DNA from: Omphiscola glabra
Taxonomy: Eukaryota; Mollusca; Gastropoda; Lymnaeidae
Assembly (NCBI GenBank): GCA_964017045.1
Contig: OZ024810.1
Location: 3,087,365 to 3,151,364, forward strand
Direction of reading: 5' to 3'
Length of the DNA stretch: 64,000 nt
Both the position numbers and the translations under genes were made by a program. Shown piece after piece: positions 23,472 to 35,686 of the stretch. Each line of letters starts with the position of its first letter. The first letter of the stretch is position 1. The notes under the pieces were generated by a model. That model worked only from the letters and a program-made list of their open reading frames with translations. It did not search any database and was not told the origin of the DNA.

Positions 23472-24980
23472 ACTCTGTTTTAATAATACACACCCTGTTT
23501 TAATAATATACGCCTTGTTTTAATAATACACGCCCTGTTTTAATAATACACGCCTTTTTTAATAATACACGCCTTGTTTTAATAATACACGTCATGTTTT
23601 AATAATACACGTCATGTTTTAATAATACAAGTCATGTTTTAATAATACACGCCTTGTTTTAATAATATAAGTCATGTTTTAATAAAACACGTCATGTTTT
23701 AATAATACACGCCTTGTTTTAATAATACAAGTCATGTTTTAATAATACACGCCTTGTTTTAATAATACACGCCTTGTTTTAATAATACACGTTATGTTTT
23801 AATAATACATGTCATGTTTTAATAATACACGCCATGTTTTAATAATACAAGTCATGTTTTAATAATACACGTCATGTTTTAATAATACACGCCTTGTTTT
23901 AATAATATAAGTCATGTTTTAATAATACACGCCTTGTTTTAATAATATAAGTCATGTTTTAATAAAACACGTCATGTTTTAATAATACACGCCTTGTTTT
24001 AATAATACAAGTCATGTTTTAATAATACACGCCTTGTTTTAATAATACACGCCTTGTTTTAATAATACACGTTATGTTTTAATAATACATGTCATGTTTT
24101 AATAATACACGCCTTGTTTTAATAATACACGCCATGTTTTAATAATACACGTCATGTTTTAATAATACACGCCTTGTTTTAATAATACACGCCTTGTTTT
24201 AATAATACACGTTATGTTTTAATAATACATGTCATGTTTTAATAATACACGCCTTGTTTTAATAATACACGCCATGTTTTAATAATACACGTCATGTTTT
24301 AATAATACACGCCTTGTTTTAATAATACACGCCATGTTTTAATAATACACGTCATGTTTTAATAATACACGCCTTGTTTTAATAATACACGCCTTGTTTT
24401 AATAATACACGTTATGTTTTAATAATACATGTCATGTTTTAATAATACACGCCTTGTTTTAATAATACACGCCTTGTTTTAATAATACACGCCTTGTTTT
24501 AATAATACACGTCTTGTTTTAATAATGCACGCCTTGTTTTAATAATGCACGCCATGTTTTAATAATACACGCCTTGTTTTAATAATACACGCCCTGTTTT
24601 AATAATATACGTCTTTTTAATAATACAAGCTTTGTTTTAATAATACATGCCTTGTTTTAATAATACACGCCTTGTTTTAATAATACACGCTCCGTTTTAA
24701 TAATACACGCCTTTTTTAATAATACACGCCTTGTTTTAATAATACATGCCTTTTTTAATAATACACACCTTTTTTTAATAATACACACCTTATTTTAATA
24801 ATACACACCTTGTTTTAATAATACACGCCTTTATTTAATAATACACGCCTTGGTTTAATAATACACGCCTTGTTTTAATAATACACGTCTTGTTTTAATA
24901 ATACATGTCTTGTTTTAATTATACATGCCTTGTTTTAATAATACACGCCATGTTTTAATGATACACGTCATGTTTTAATA
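23472..24980. repeat. 20-bp minisatellite, about 75 copies
   Basis: The unit is AATAATACACGCCTTGTTTT with CCTT/TCAT/TTAT/CCAT variants. Most of it stays in exact 20-bp register; short units appear at the right end. A 14-unit (280-bp) block is duplicated (see findings). Confidence 0.97.
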
Positions 24981-25633
24981 AAAGTAGAGTTGCGCAAGAT
25001 TTAAAAAGTTTCTGAGTTGTTTTAAGCAGACGCGTTGTTGAGACGTGTCTGTACACCTGGTCAAGACCCATGACTTAGCTTAAACGGCTGATCACATCTT
25101 ATGTATTATGCCATCAAATTAAAAATGTACGATTCTTTTTTTAAACGGGTTGTTCTACTTTGTAAGTGACACATCTAACATCTAGGCAACAGCTATATTA
25201 TTGATACATCGAATGGGATAGCAAAGACGTCCAATTTCTCTTTAATGTACGATGAAAGGCATGTGTAGATAACTTTAAAAAAAAACTTTGAAATATTTGC
25301 AATTGGTTTCTTTAGTTAGTCATTTAGAAGTGATTCATATATATGGAAAATTAGATAACATATATAATTTCATTGAACAATGGTATGAACGAATCATTAT
25401 AATAAGACACTACAATTTTTTAAACTGGTGTCATCATAATAAATTATTGTAACCTTTTCCCATTAATTTGAACAGCAACAAAATAAATGATGTCCCTATA
25501 AATGTTCCCAACGTTGAATACAATATTGAAATAAACACAAGCTGAGACAACAATGGCTTACAATGCTAGTCATTATATCTAACTTACCACTGTGTGACTT
25601 TGAAGTCATTACATCTAACTTACCACTGTGTGA
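24981..25633. other. Non-coding stretch
   Basis: AT-rich DNA with no recognised feature, between the 20-bp array and the block shared with copy C. Confidence 0.4.
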
Positions 25634-25860
25634 CTGAAGCCACGCGTTTGAAGAAGGCAAATTCTGCCGAGATAAAGGCGCAGTAATATCTGAGACATAA
25701 AGGTCCATGTCCACCACCCCCCCCCCCCCCTTTTTCAAGTAAGAGTTCACATTGTTTACGTTTCTATGGCCAACATTGTAAACATATGGTTCCCAACCCA
25801 TAGCACCAGAATCGAAAAAAAGGGTCTTCGATGGACTTCTGTGGGGTCTCTGGCTGATAT
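25634..25860. other. Block paralogous to 44464-44660
   Basis: Shared sequence includes GAAGCCACG, CCGAGATAAAGG, CCATGTCC/CCATGTTC, CCAACCCATAG/CCAAACCCATGG and CTGTGGGG, in the same order and orientation. This extends the duplicated unit of copies B and C well upstream of their promoters. A tract of 14 C residues lies near 25720. Confidence 0.65.
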
Positions 25861-26033
25861 ATTTAACAAAAACTATACATCACTTTTAATTTGAATGCTT
25901 TAAATAATCTCGAAACTCATCTTTATTCAATGTATTTGTTCTTACCAGAATGTCTGCTACATTTCATGCTTTTGTTTTTGAAACATGTTTTGCGAATTAT
26001 TTTGCCTATATAAACTGGGGTCACAGGTGACTG

Positions 26034-26197
26034 CAGTGGCGTAGCGAGCTTAACTCGCGCCCTGTGCATAATACCTTTTTAGCGCCCCCCCTATTCGAAA
26101 ACCATACAATATTATATGTAAAATTTACCATTTGGCGCCCCTTTGTGAGTAGCGCACGGTGCATGATGCCCCCTTGCCCCCCCTCGCTACGCCACTG
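26034..26197. mobile_element. 164-bp hAT-type MITE
   Basis: Perfect 15-bp terminal inverted repeats, CAGTGGCGTAGCGAG and its complement, are bounded by identical 8-bp duplications GGTGACTG at 26026-26033 and 26198-26205. The interior is non-coding with C-rich tracts. This is the textbook structure of a small hAT MITE. Confidence 0.93.
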
Positions 26198-26205
26198 GGT
26201 GACTG

Positions 26206-26814
26206 CCCTATTTAATACAATTTATACCAAAATGTTTTCAATGGCTGCCAATCACTTGTCAATTGTCAAAGTCATAGTTTATTTTTCAAATATTAAAGAA
26301 AATTAATTGTTATATCAACATAGATAAAAGTGCACATGCCAATTCTATTGTGAGGACTGCTTCGAAAAGGGCACTATTTTATGGTGACTTCCGATAATAA
26401 TTCAAACTGTTATTTGCACCAGATAAGGTGGAGCCCATTTTAAGAATTAAACTAAATCCAAACCAGTTAAGACCAGTTGACTTTGGCGAAAATAACAAGC
26501 GTGGCCCTTCATTCAGAAATAAAATTGAAGACCTTAGTGCTAAAAGTACTTAAGTCACAAAATGCACATTTTGAGATAATCAAGTTCAAATATACTTTTC
26601 GTCTATAAAATGCGACTATTTTCATTTTTTGCCTTGTTCAATTAAGGGCCTAATGCACATTTTAATGTGTTCAAATTTCTGCAATATACTTGGCTAAACT
26701 GGATAAGAAAAGATCACAGTTTAGATTGATTTTGACAAAAATGTGACTTAAGTACTTTTAACACCAAGGTCTTCATAATTATTGAGGAACATTGCTAAAC
26801 GTTAAAAAATAGAT
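26206..26814. other. Non-coding stretch with an inverted pair
   Basis: GAAGACCTTAGTGCTAAAAG with ACTTAAGTCAC (about 26528-26560) and its approximate reverse complement GTGACTTAAGTACTTTTAAC with ACCAAGGTCTTC (about 26742-26774) form imperfect inverted repeats about 245 bp apart, so this could be a small unclassified MITE. No coding sequence recognised. Confidence 0.45.
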
Positions 26815-27463
26815 CTTTGTAGTCGGTCATGACATATGATGATGACAGCCTCGTCTCTACACTTTGTAGATTGTCATGACATATGATGATGACAGCCTTG
26901 TCTCTACACGTTGTAGATTGTCATGACATATGATGATGACAGCCTTGTCTCTACACTTTGTAGATTGTCATGCCATATGATGATGACAGCCTCGTCTCTA
27001 CACTTTGTAGATTGTCATGACATATGATGATGACAGCCTCGTCTCTACGCTTTGTAGATTGTCATGACATATGATGATGACAGCCTTGTCTCTACACTTT
27101 GTAGATTGTCATGACATATGATGATGACAGCCTTGTCTCTACACTTTGTAGATTGTCATGACATATGATGATGACAGCCTTGTCTCTACACTTTGTAGAT
27201 TGTCATGCCATATGATGATGACAGCCTTGTCTCTACACTTTGTAGATTGGCATGACATATGATGATGACAGCCTTGTCTCTACACTTTGTAGATTGTCAT
27301 GACATATGAAGATGACAGCCTTGTCTCTACACTTTGTAGATTGTCATGGCATTTGCTGATGACAGCCTTGTCTCTACACTTTGTAGATTGTCATGCCATA
27401 TGATGATGACAGCCTTGTCTCTACACTTTGTAGATTGTCATGCCATATGATGATGACAGCCTT
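26815..27463. repeat. 47-bp minisatellite
   Basis: About 14 copies with core CATGACATATGATGATGACA then GCCTTGTCTCTACACTTTGT. It abuts the next array with no spacer. Confidence 0.95.
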
Positions 27464-28629
27464 ACTGTCATTGTTGGGCCTTACCTGGGGGAGGCAGGTG
27501 TTGTATACCACTCATGTTACTGTCTTTGTTGGGCCTTACCTGGGGGGAGACAGGTGTTGTATACCACACATGTTACTGTCTTTGTTGGGCCTTACCTGGG
27601 GAGAGGCAGGTGTTGTATAACACTCACGTTACTGTCTTTGTTGGGCCTTACCTGGGGGGAGACAGGTGTTGTATACCACTCATGTTACTGTCTTTGTTGG
27701 GCCTTACCTGGGGGGAGACAGGTGTTGTATACCACTCATGTTACTGTCTTTGATGGGCCTTACCTGGGGGGAGACAGGTGCTGTATAACTCTCATGTTAC
27801 TGTCTGTGTTGGGCCTTACCTGGGGGGAGGCAGGTGTTGTATACCACTCATGTTACTGTCTTTGTTGGGCCTTACCTGGGGGGAGACAGGTGTTGTATAA
27901 CACTCATGTTACTGTCTTAGTTGGGCCTTACCTGGGGGGAGGCAGGTGTTGTATAACACTCATGTTACTGTCGTTGTTGGGCCTTACCTGGGGTGAGGCA
28001 GGTGTTGTATACCACTCATGTTACTGTCTTTGTTGGGCCTTACCTGGGGGGAGGCAGGTGTTGTATAACACTCATGTTACTGTCTTTGTTAGGCCTTACC
28101 TGGGGGGAGGCAGGTGTTGTATAACACTCATGTTACTGTCTTTGTTGGGCCTTACCTGGGGGGAGGCAGGTGTTGTATAACACTCATGTTACTGTCTTTG
28201 TTGGGCCTTACCTGGGGGGGAGGCAGGTGTTGTATAACACTCATGTTACTGTCGTTGTTGGGCCTTACATGGGGGGGGAGGCAGGTGTTGTATAACACTC
28301 ATGTTACTGTCTTTGTTGGGCCTTACATGGGGGGGAGGCAGGTGTTGTATAACACTCATGTTACTGTCTTTGTTGGGCCTAACCTGGGGGAAGGCAGGTG
28401 TTGTATACCACTCATGTTACTGTTTTTGTTGGGCCTAACCTGGGGGGAGGCAGGTGTTGTATAACTCTCATGTTACTGTCTTTGTTGGGCCTTACCTGGG
28501 GGAAGGCAGGTGTTGTATACCACTCATGTTACTGTCTTTGTTGGGCCTAACCTGGGGGAAGGCAGGTGTTGTATACCACTCATGTTACTGTCTTTGTTGG
28601 GCCTAACCTGGGGGGAGGCAGGTGTTGGG
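27464..28629. repeat. 56-bp minisatellite carrying splice-donor-like motif
   Basis: About 21 copies with core TGGGCCTTACCTGGGGGGAG, GCAGGTGTTGTATA and CTCATGTTACTG; unit length wobbles by 1-2 bp in the G-run. On the minus strand about 15 units read CAG|GTAAGG, close to the 5' splice-site consensus. ORFs here are artefacts. Confidence 0.95.
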
Positions 28630-29576
28630 TACTTCAAAATGTGTTATCCATTGACTGTCAAGGAGTCTATGAAATTAAAAAAGCCCATTGAGAGAGTGAA
28701 AATGTCGTAAAATCAATCGTTTCAAAACAACGTGAGTCAAATGGTTGTATTAGCATTTTTAATTTGTTGAGAACATAGGGTCGCCAGATGGCAACATGAG
28801 TTAAATGGTTGGATATGCATTCTTTTTGGTGTTAAGAGAGGCCCTGAAGGGTAGTGGGAACTCTACAGCGGACCAGGAAGTAGATTAGATTGGAAGTATT
28901 TATTTAGGTTAAACATTCATAAACCCCGTGTCTTATCTATGCTTAATTCCGCCCGGGTCAGGCCAATACAAAATTCCTCCCAAACCCCCCCCCCCCCCCC
29001 CCCACGAACGTAACAAAGTCTGCAGCGGTACCACAAGTTCCGCTTCTCTATAGAAAGTAAACATTGTTCTGCTCCCTTCTTAAGCAAGTCAATATCGAAC
29101 AGTCCAAAGTTTTCAAAGGAAATTAAACCAATTTAATTGTCTTTATAAAGGAGAATCGTCTAATACCTTTCAAATCTTTCACAAATAGCCACACAAATAA
29201 TGAAGTAGTTCTTAAGATAAGTTTGAGATACTGTACTTGCTAAATGTTTCTTAGAAAGATTTGCATGGCATGTTGCGAGGTAGTTAGGTAGCAAGCCGAA
29301 ATGTACTTGCTTCAGTATGTTAAATGATTGTAAGTGTATCTGAGAGATTTATCTGTTATGTTCCTATGTTAGGATTCCTTTGTTATGGTTTCCAATGTTA
29401 TGGTTCCTCTGTCATGTCAGTTCCTTAAAACTCTTATTCGATTTCAGAAAAGTTCTTGAAAATCAAAGAAATATTTTTTTGTTAAAAGCTTAAAACGAGT
29501 TTAACCCATTTTAAAAAATTGATTATTTTAAAGTGATCTGTTTTTTGTTATTTGCTGTTCAATTCCCTTCATACCA
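28630..29576. other. Non-coding stretch
   Basis: Contains a long C homopolymer at about 28985-29003 and a short duplication (GAGTCAAATGGTTG / GAGTTAAATGGTTG) near 28733 and 28798. No gene recognised. Confidence 0.4.
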
Positions 29577-29884
29577 GTTACGACATTCATTTTAATGTGA
29601 TAGTAATTCCCCAACAGTTGCGACTACATTTGAATGTAATAGTCATTCCCCAACAGTTGCGACTACATTTGAATGTAATAGTCATTCCCCAACAGTTGCG
29701 ACTACATTTGAATGTAATAGTCATTTCCCAACAGTTGCGACTACATTTGAATGCAATAGTCATTTCCCAACAGTTGCGACTACATTTGAATGTAATAGTC
29801 ATTCCCCAACAGTTGCGACTACATTTGAATGTAATAGTCATTTCCCAACAGTTGCGACTACATTTGAATGCGATAGTCATTCCC
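29577..29884. repeat. 39-bp minisatellite
   Basis: Nearly eight copies with core GCGACTACATTTGAATGTAA then TAGTCATTCCCCAACAGTT. Open on both strands with a 13-residue period. Confidence 0.95.
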
Positions 29885-31756
29885 TTATACTGATTTATGA
29901 AACAGTTACAAAGCTTGGGAAAACCATACATATATCCGTTGTTTTTTATCATGATAAGAAGGTCGCCTGAGTGGTTATGTTGTGCTAAGCAAATATACCA
30001 ATAGTAGGCAGTTCGAGATGTTATGGTGTCGGGGACTATTTCTACGTTGGTACACAATGTGTCGATCACAAACAAGACATATCGTGAACAAACTTAACGT
30101 GACGAGCGCTTTAGCGCGGTACTGATTTAAAAATAATTTTGAGAATATTTTTAAACTGCACAGTTAATAAAAATTATGTATTTGGCGGACCGTTGGAGAA
30201 TTCTTCATTTATTGGTTATTGTTTTTCATTTTATTTGACCCTGATCATTAGTATTGTGCGGACCGGCAACGAAAGGCAGGAAGGGTATAGTTGCTGTTGT
30301 CGGTGGTCTAAGTTTACTTTTCCGGTCATATAAAACAAAGCTGAACATGGTATTACTTAGTTTTCTGCACTCTTTTATTCCTCTTTATGTTTTTTTTTCA
30401 GTTCATAAAAGTTATTTCGGTATATTGCAAAGCTGAAATGATAATTTGTTTTAAGTCAAAACAAATTCCTAAGCATTATGCTATGAGAAGATTATTTAGC
30501 AACATTTGTTAAGAACACAAGCAGAGAAAAAATAAAAAATAAAACAATATAAAAATACTTTAAAAAAACCTCTCTTTTGCACAAATGCTATTGGTACATT
30601 AGGAAAAGTCATGAGCGAGCTGTCGATCCAAAGCTCTTAATTCGCTACACAAAGCACCCCCCTCCCCCCCAAATCATGTCCCCGAACTCTCGGGCCATGA
30701 AGAAGCATATTTGATATCTTCTCCTGCTGGAATAGTCACGGGGAGCGTCTGAAGCCCTCTGAAGTGGGTTTCTACAGTGGGTTTCCACATCTATAAATAA
30801 ACGGTTCACGGAGTGGCTGGAACGAAACGGTTGATTGTGAACAGCCTCCCCATTTGCACTGTGTTTAGAATCATTATTACGTGTTTGCCACTCCTCACCT
30901 CATGTCTCATATCCGTCATGGGCAACATAGTAATCATGATCCCTACTCTATTTCTACTGTTGCACAAATGGGATGAAAAGTACACATAAATGTTCCCCAA
31001 TACGTCAGAGTTGTTACAGTCATGTGACTAAAAAGCGTTGTTTTATGGGTACTTTTTAGTCTTGGAAGATGTCAGTAGTGACCTTTCTGTGGTAAAAACA
31101 GGGAACCGCTGTAGTTTTCCTGAGATATCCGCGGAGGCACTCAAGTGTCAGTGGCAGTGACCCACTGATCATCAAGGGTTGTATTGTCATTGGTTGTGGG
31201 TAAGTCTCTGATCAATTAGAGATCAGGATATGGATAACATTCAGATTTGACCACACATTAGTGGGACAGGGCAACCTAAGAAAAAGCGTATAATTCTCTA
31301 TGTGATCATTTCAGACACTGACACCCAGGTTCAAAAGCACGAAACAATAACTGCGCTTTATGAGGTTCTTCAATGTAGATGGAGAGTTATCCCTACTGGC
31401 CTGTTGCCCACCGGGTGGGGGGGGTGTGTGGGGTGTTACAGGATGACGAAAATAGAACACAAAGCAGGAAAAATGTTTTACTTAAGGTTGGACTGGTAGT
31501 AATAGTGTTGTGTAACAAATCGTTATAGAATAAAGAAAATGGAGTGGTTTGGCGGTACTTATGTTATCTCTTAAGAGCGATACGCTATCTGCAGCTGCAG
31601 CGATTTAGTTGGACATGAATGGGCATCAAAGCTCCTTATATGTGAAGAACTCTGTACTTTGTTTATGATTTGGGTAGACATTTCCCCATGAACTATCACT
31701 AATAAAATTAAATGAAGAAACACGCTGTTTATCCTATTTGAACAAACTTTCATGCG
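29885..31756. other. Non-coding stretch
   Basis: Nearly 1.9 kb without a recognised gene, RNA or element. The ORFs are short and lack family motifs. There is a C-rich tract near 30657-30670 and a G-run near 31418-31426. Confidence 0.35.
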
Positions 31757-31884
31757 AGATCTGAGATTTCTTTTCATGAACAAGTTACAAGACCTGACAT
31801 TTCTTTTCATGAACAAGTTACAAGATCTGACATTTCTTTTCATAAACAAGTTACAAGATGGGACATTTCTTTTCATAAACAAAC
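31757..31884. repeat. 33-bp repeat
   Basis: About four copies with core TTTCTTTTCATGAACAAGTT then ACAAGATCTGACA. Confidence 0.85.
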
Positions 31885-32040
31885 AACCAGAACACACCAA
31901 CTTGGTCGGAACATGTGCGAATGTCAGGTGACCGCTTGCCCCAAAGAATGTACTAGAGTGATCTCGAACATGGAAGGCGGTTGTCTGGTGGTCAAAAGAA
32001 GCACTTTAAAGATACCCTTAAACCCTCACTGAAAGCGTTC

Positions 32041-32148
32041 ATGTATGTATGTATGTATGAATGTATGTATGAATGTATGTATGTATGTATGTATGTATGT
32101 ATCTATGTGCGTGTGTGCGTGCGTGCGTGTCGCGGGTGCGCGCGTGCG
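32041..32148. repeat. (ATGT)n / (GTGC)n microsatellite
   Basis: Tetranucleotide ATGT run passing into GTGTGCGTGCGTG. Confidence 0.95.
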
Positions 32149-32380
32149 TGTCCATTTCTGATAAATGATTCGCTCAGCCAGAGACTTACCTAGAGGTGTT
32201 GATTCCTTGCATTAAAAATAATCATGTTCAATCACACTTTTAATTTAATAATTATGCTTTAAGATTTCCTTAACGGTTAATGCACTTTACAATATGTTAT
32301 AATAATATAATGTGTGGTAAACAATCAATATTTTCATCGTACTAATAGCCAAGTCAAATACGACATTTGTGCAACAGCGT

Positions 32381-33034
32381 ACACAGTGATCCCCATTTTA
32401 CACAGTGATCCCTCATCTTACACAGTGATCCCTCATCTTACACAGTGAACCCTCATCTTACACAGTGATCCCTCATCTTACTCAGTGATCCCTCTTCTTA
32501 CAGTGATCCCAATTTTACACAGTGATCCCTCGTCTTACACAGTGATCCCTAATCTTACACAGTGATCCCTCATCTTACACAGTTATCCCTCATCTTACAC
32601 AGTGATCCCTCGTCTTACACAGTGATCCCTCGTCTGACACAGTGATCCCTCGTCTTACACAGTGATCCCTCGTCTGACACAGTGATCCCTCGTCTGACAC
32701 AGTGATCCCTCGTCTGACACAGTGATCCCTCGTCTTACACAGTGATCCCTCGTCTGACACAGTGATCCCTCGTCTTACACAGTGATCCCTCGTCTGACAC
32801 AGTGATCCCTCGTCTTACACAGTGATCCCTCGTCTGACACAGTGATCCCTCGTCTGACACAGTGATCCCTCGTCTGACACAGTGATCCCTCGTCTGACAC
32901 AGTGATCCCTCGTCTGACACAGTGATCCCTCGTCTGACACAGTGATCCCTCGTCTGACACAGTGATCCCTCGTCTGACACAGTGATCCCTCGTCTGACAC
33001 AGTGATCCCTCGTCTGACACAGTGATCCCTCGTG
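32381..33034. repeat. 20-bp minisatellite, about 33 copies
   Basis: The unit is ACACAGTGATCCCTCGTCTG. The left part is diverged (CATCTT), while the right part (from about 32620) is nearly uniform, a gradient of homogenisation. Confidence 0.97.
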
Positions 33035-33100
33035 TAGCACTGGTAAACTTTACGCGGTCTCAATGGGTCGCGAATTATTACTGCTATATACTTAATTTGT

Positions 33101-33300
33101 ATTGCGGATTTTTCGCTATATTGTGGGAATTTGCGGTAAATTGTGGGATTTTGCGGTACATTGTGGGATTTTGCGGTACATTGTGGGATTTTGCGGTACA
33201 TTGTGGGATTTTGCGGTACATTGTGGGATTTTGCGGTACATTGTGGGATTTTGCGGTACATTGTGGGATTTTTCGCTATATTGTTTGATTTTGCGGTATA
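33101..33300. repeat. 20-bp minisatellite, about 10 copies
   Basis: The unit is TTTTGCGGTACATTGTGGGA. It lies only 66 bp from an unrelated array of identical unit length. Confidence 0.95.
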
Positions 33301-33919
33301 TAAGAATTTTTATGTATGTATTATTTTAATTAATTTTTAGGTAAAATAATTATTTTCTATCAATAAAAAATTGAAAACAGCAACAAAAAAAAAACAAAAA
33401 AAAATTAATATAAAGATATTGAAGGAATATTGACATGAATAAAAATACGTGCCCTAAATCAGATGAGTAGATGAAGACGTGTGTTGAAGATCGTTGAAAG
33501 TGTTTATAGCATAGGAAATGTTTATAAGAAAGTGGAGAGGGTTTATAAACCCTGAACAAATATATACAAATAATTAATTAAAGATGAGGTCTCTGTAGCA
33601 CTGATTTTTTTCTATCGCTGAAAAAAGGGGGTTGGGGGGCGGGGGTTCTGGACTCTAACCCCCACGATTGACCTGCATTAAAAAAAGCAGCTAAAAATTT
33701 AGAAGCACAAATAATTGATTGTATAATTTGACGAAATAATGAATCAACTAAATTGTGGAAATCTGGTCTAGGGATGTCTATGAAGTGTCTTCGCTATCCG
33801 GTTTTTTTTTTCGCAATGTAGTTGTTGATTTGAAGAAAGCTCTCGGTATTAAAATGTGACATTACCGCTTACCAACAGGGAGTGCTGCACATTCCTTTTT
33901 GTATACATCTTGTATACTA
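33301..33919. other. Non-coding stretch
   Basis: AT-rich with A-runs and a G-rich tract near 33627-33647. No gene recognised. Confidence 0.4.
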
Positions 33920-34146
33920 CATATTGCCACTTTATATAAATTTCACATAACAATGACTAAATATGGCCCTATATATATAACTTTCACATAACATGTGCTA
34001 AATATTCCCACTTTGTATAACTTTCACATAACATGTGCTAAATATTCCCACTTTGTATAACTTTCACATAACATGTGCTAAATATTCCCACTTTGTATAA
34101 CTTTCACATAACATGTGCTAAATATTCCCACTTTGTATAACTTTCC
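33920..34146. repeat. 40-bp minisatellite
   Basis: About five copies, the last four nearly identical, with core ACTTTCACATAACATGTGCT then AAATATTCCCACTTTGTATA. Confidence 0.93.
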
Positions 34147-34398
34147 AAGGGTGTGTTATTTTGAGCTCACTCAAGACCACACAGAAAAAATACATCATCC
34201 AATCCAATATAAAAGTACAACATCACGAATAGGGAAAAGAATAAGGTGCAATTAAGCAGCCTAACTCAATCTTTTAATCCTTGACACGAGTTCGTCAATA
34301 AGTGATCAATCTAAAGTTTTAATAGGATGGAAAGACAATGAATGTAGTTAGCTAATAGATACAATTATTTGCATACATCAAACTGGAAACTACAGTAT

Positions 34399-34842
34399 CA
34401 TTAGTATCAAGTGATTGGTGGAAAAGTTAATGATAAAATGTCAATGGTATCAAGTGATTGGTAGAAAAGTTAATGATACAAAGTCAATGGTATCAAGTGA
34501 TTGGTAGAAAAGTTAATGATAAAATGTCATTGGTATCAAGTGATTGGTAGAAAAGTTAATGATAAAATGTCATTGGTATCAAGTGATTGGTAGAAAAGTT
34601 AATGATACAAAGTCAATGGTATCAAGTGATTGGTAAAAAGTTAATGATACAAAGTCAATGGTATCAAGTGATTGGTAGAAAAGTTAATGATAAAATGTCA
34701 TTGGTATCAAGTGATTGGTAGAAAAGTTAATGATACAAAGTCAATGGTATCAAGTGATTGGTAGAAAAGTTAATAATAAAATGTCATTGGTATCAAGTGA
34801 TTGGTAGAAAAGTTAATGATACAATGTCATTGGTATCAAGTA
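34399..34842. repeat. 43-bp minisatellite
   Basis: About ten copies with core TATCAAGTGATTGGTAGAAA then AGTTAATGATA. Two unit types (AAATGTCATT and CAAAGTCAAT) interleave. The minus strand of each unit has ACCAATCAC, a good CCAAT box. Confidence 0.95.
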
Positions 34843-35098
34843 ATAGGCACATTTTCGTTGGTAACCAATAGAAATATTAAGCTAGTCAATCAATTAAGCT
34901 ACATTTTCAATTTGGTTCTGTGTATGTTGTAACTATTTCCTTTGTCCTCTAACGTCACCGCCCACGTGTAAGACGGGTTTACCCATTAGACATATAACAT
35001 GTAGAACATCGATTTTTACTGATAATGGATTTTCTAATTGCAGGGGAAATAATCTTGAATATAATCTTTACTGACTGCCCTTGTTTTGTTTGGTATGT
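34843..35098. other. Non-coding spacer between two arrays
   Basis: No gene recognised; ordinary AT-rich sequence. Confidence 0.4.
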
Positions 35099-35686
35099 CT
35101 CATATACAGAATAGTAAGACCGTATAACTGAGGTTGTAACACTTCCATATACAGAATAGTAAGACCGTATAACTGAGGTTGTAACACTTCCATATACAGA
35201 ATAGTAAGACCGTATAACTGAGGTTGTAACACTTCCATATACAGAATAGTAAGACCGTATAACTGAGGTTGTAACACTTCCATATACAGAATAGTAAGAC
35301 CGTATAACTGAGGTTGTAACACTTCCATATACAGAATAGTAAGACCGTATAACTGAGGTTGTAACACTTCCATATACAGAATAGTAAGACAGTATAACTG
35401 AGGTTGTAACACTTCCATATACAGAATAGTAAGACCGTATAACTGAGGTTGTAACACTTCCATTTACAGAATAGTAAGACCGTATAACTGAGGTTGTAAC
35501 ACTTCCATATACAGAATAGTAAGACCGTATAACTGAGGTTGTAACACTTCCATATACAGAATAGTAAGACCGTATAACTGAGGTTGTAACACTTCCATAT
35601 ACAGAATAGTAAGACCGTATAACTGAGGTTGTAACACTTCCATATACAGAATAGTAAGACAGTATAACTGAGGTTGTAACACTTCC
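35099..35686. repeat. 45-bp minisatellite, 13 copies
   Basis: Almost identical units with core CATATACAGAATAGTAAGAC then CGTATAACTGAGGTTGTAAC. The 246-codon and 131-codon ORFs on the minus strand are repeat artefacts with a 15-residue period. Confidence 0.97.

Noticed and set aside
26064..26306. 80-codon ORF at the small MITE
   Set aside because: It runs from inside the MITE across its right end into flanking DNA and has no domain.
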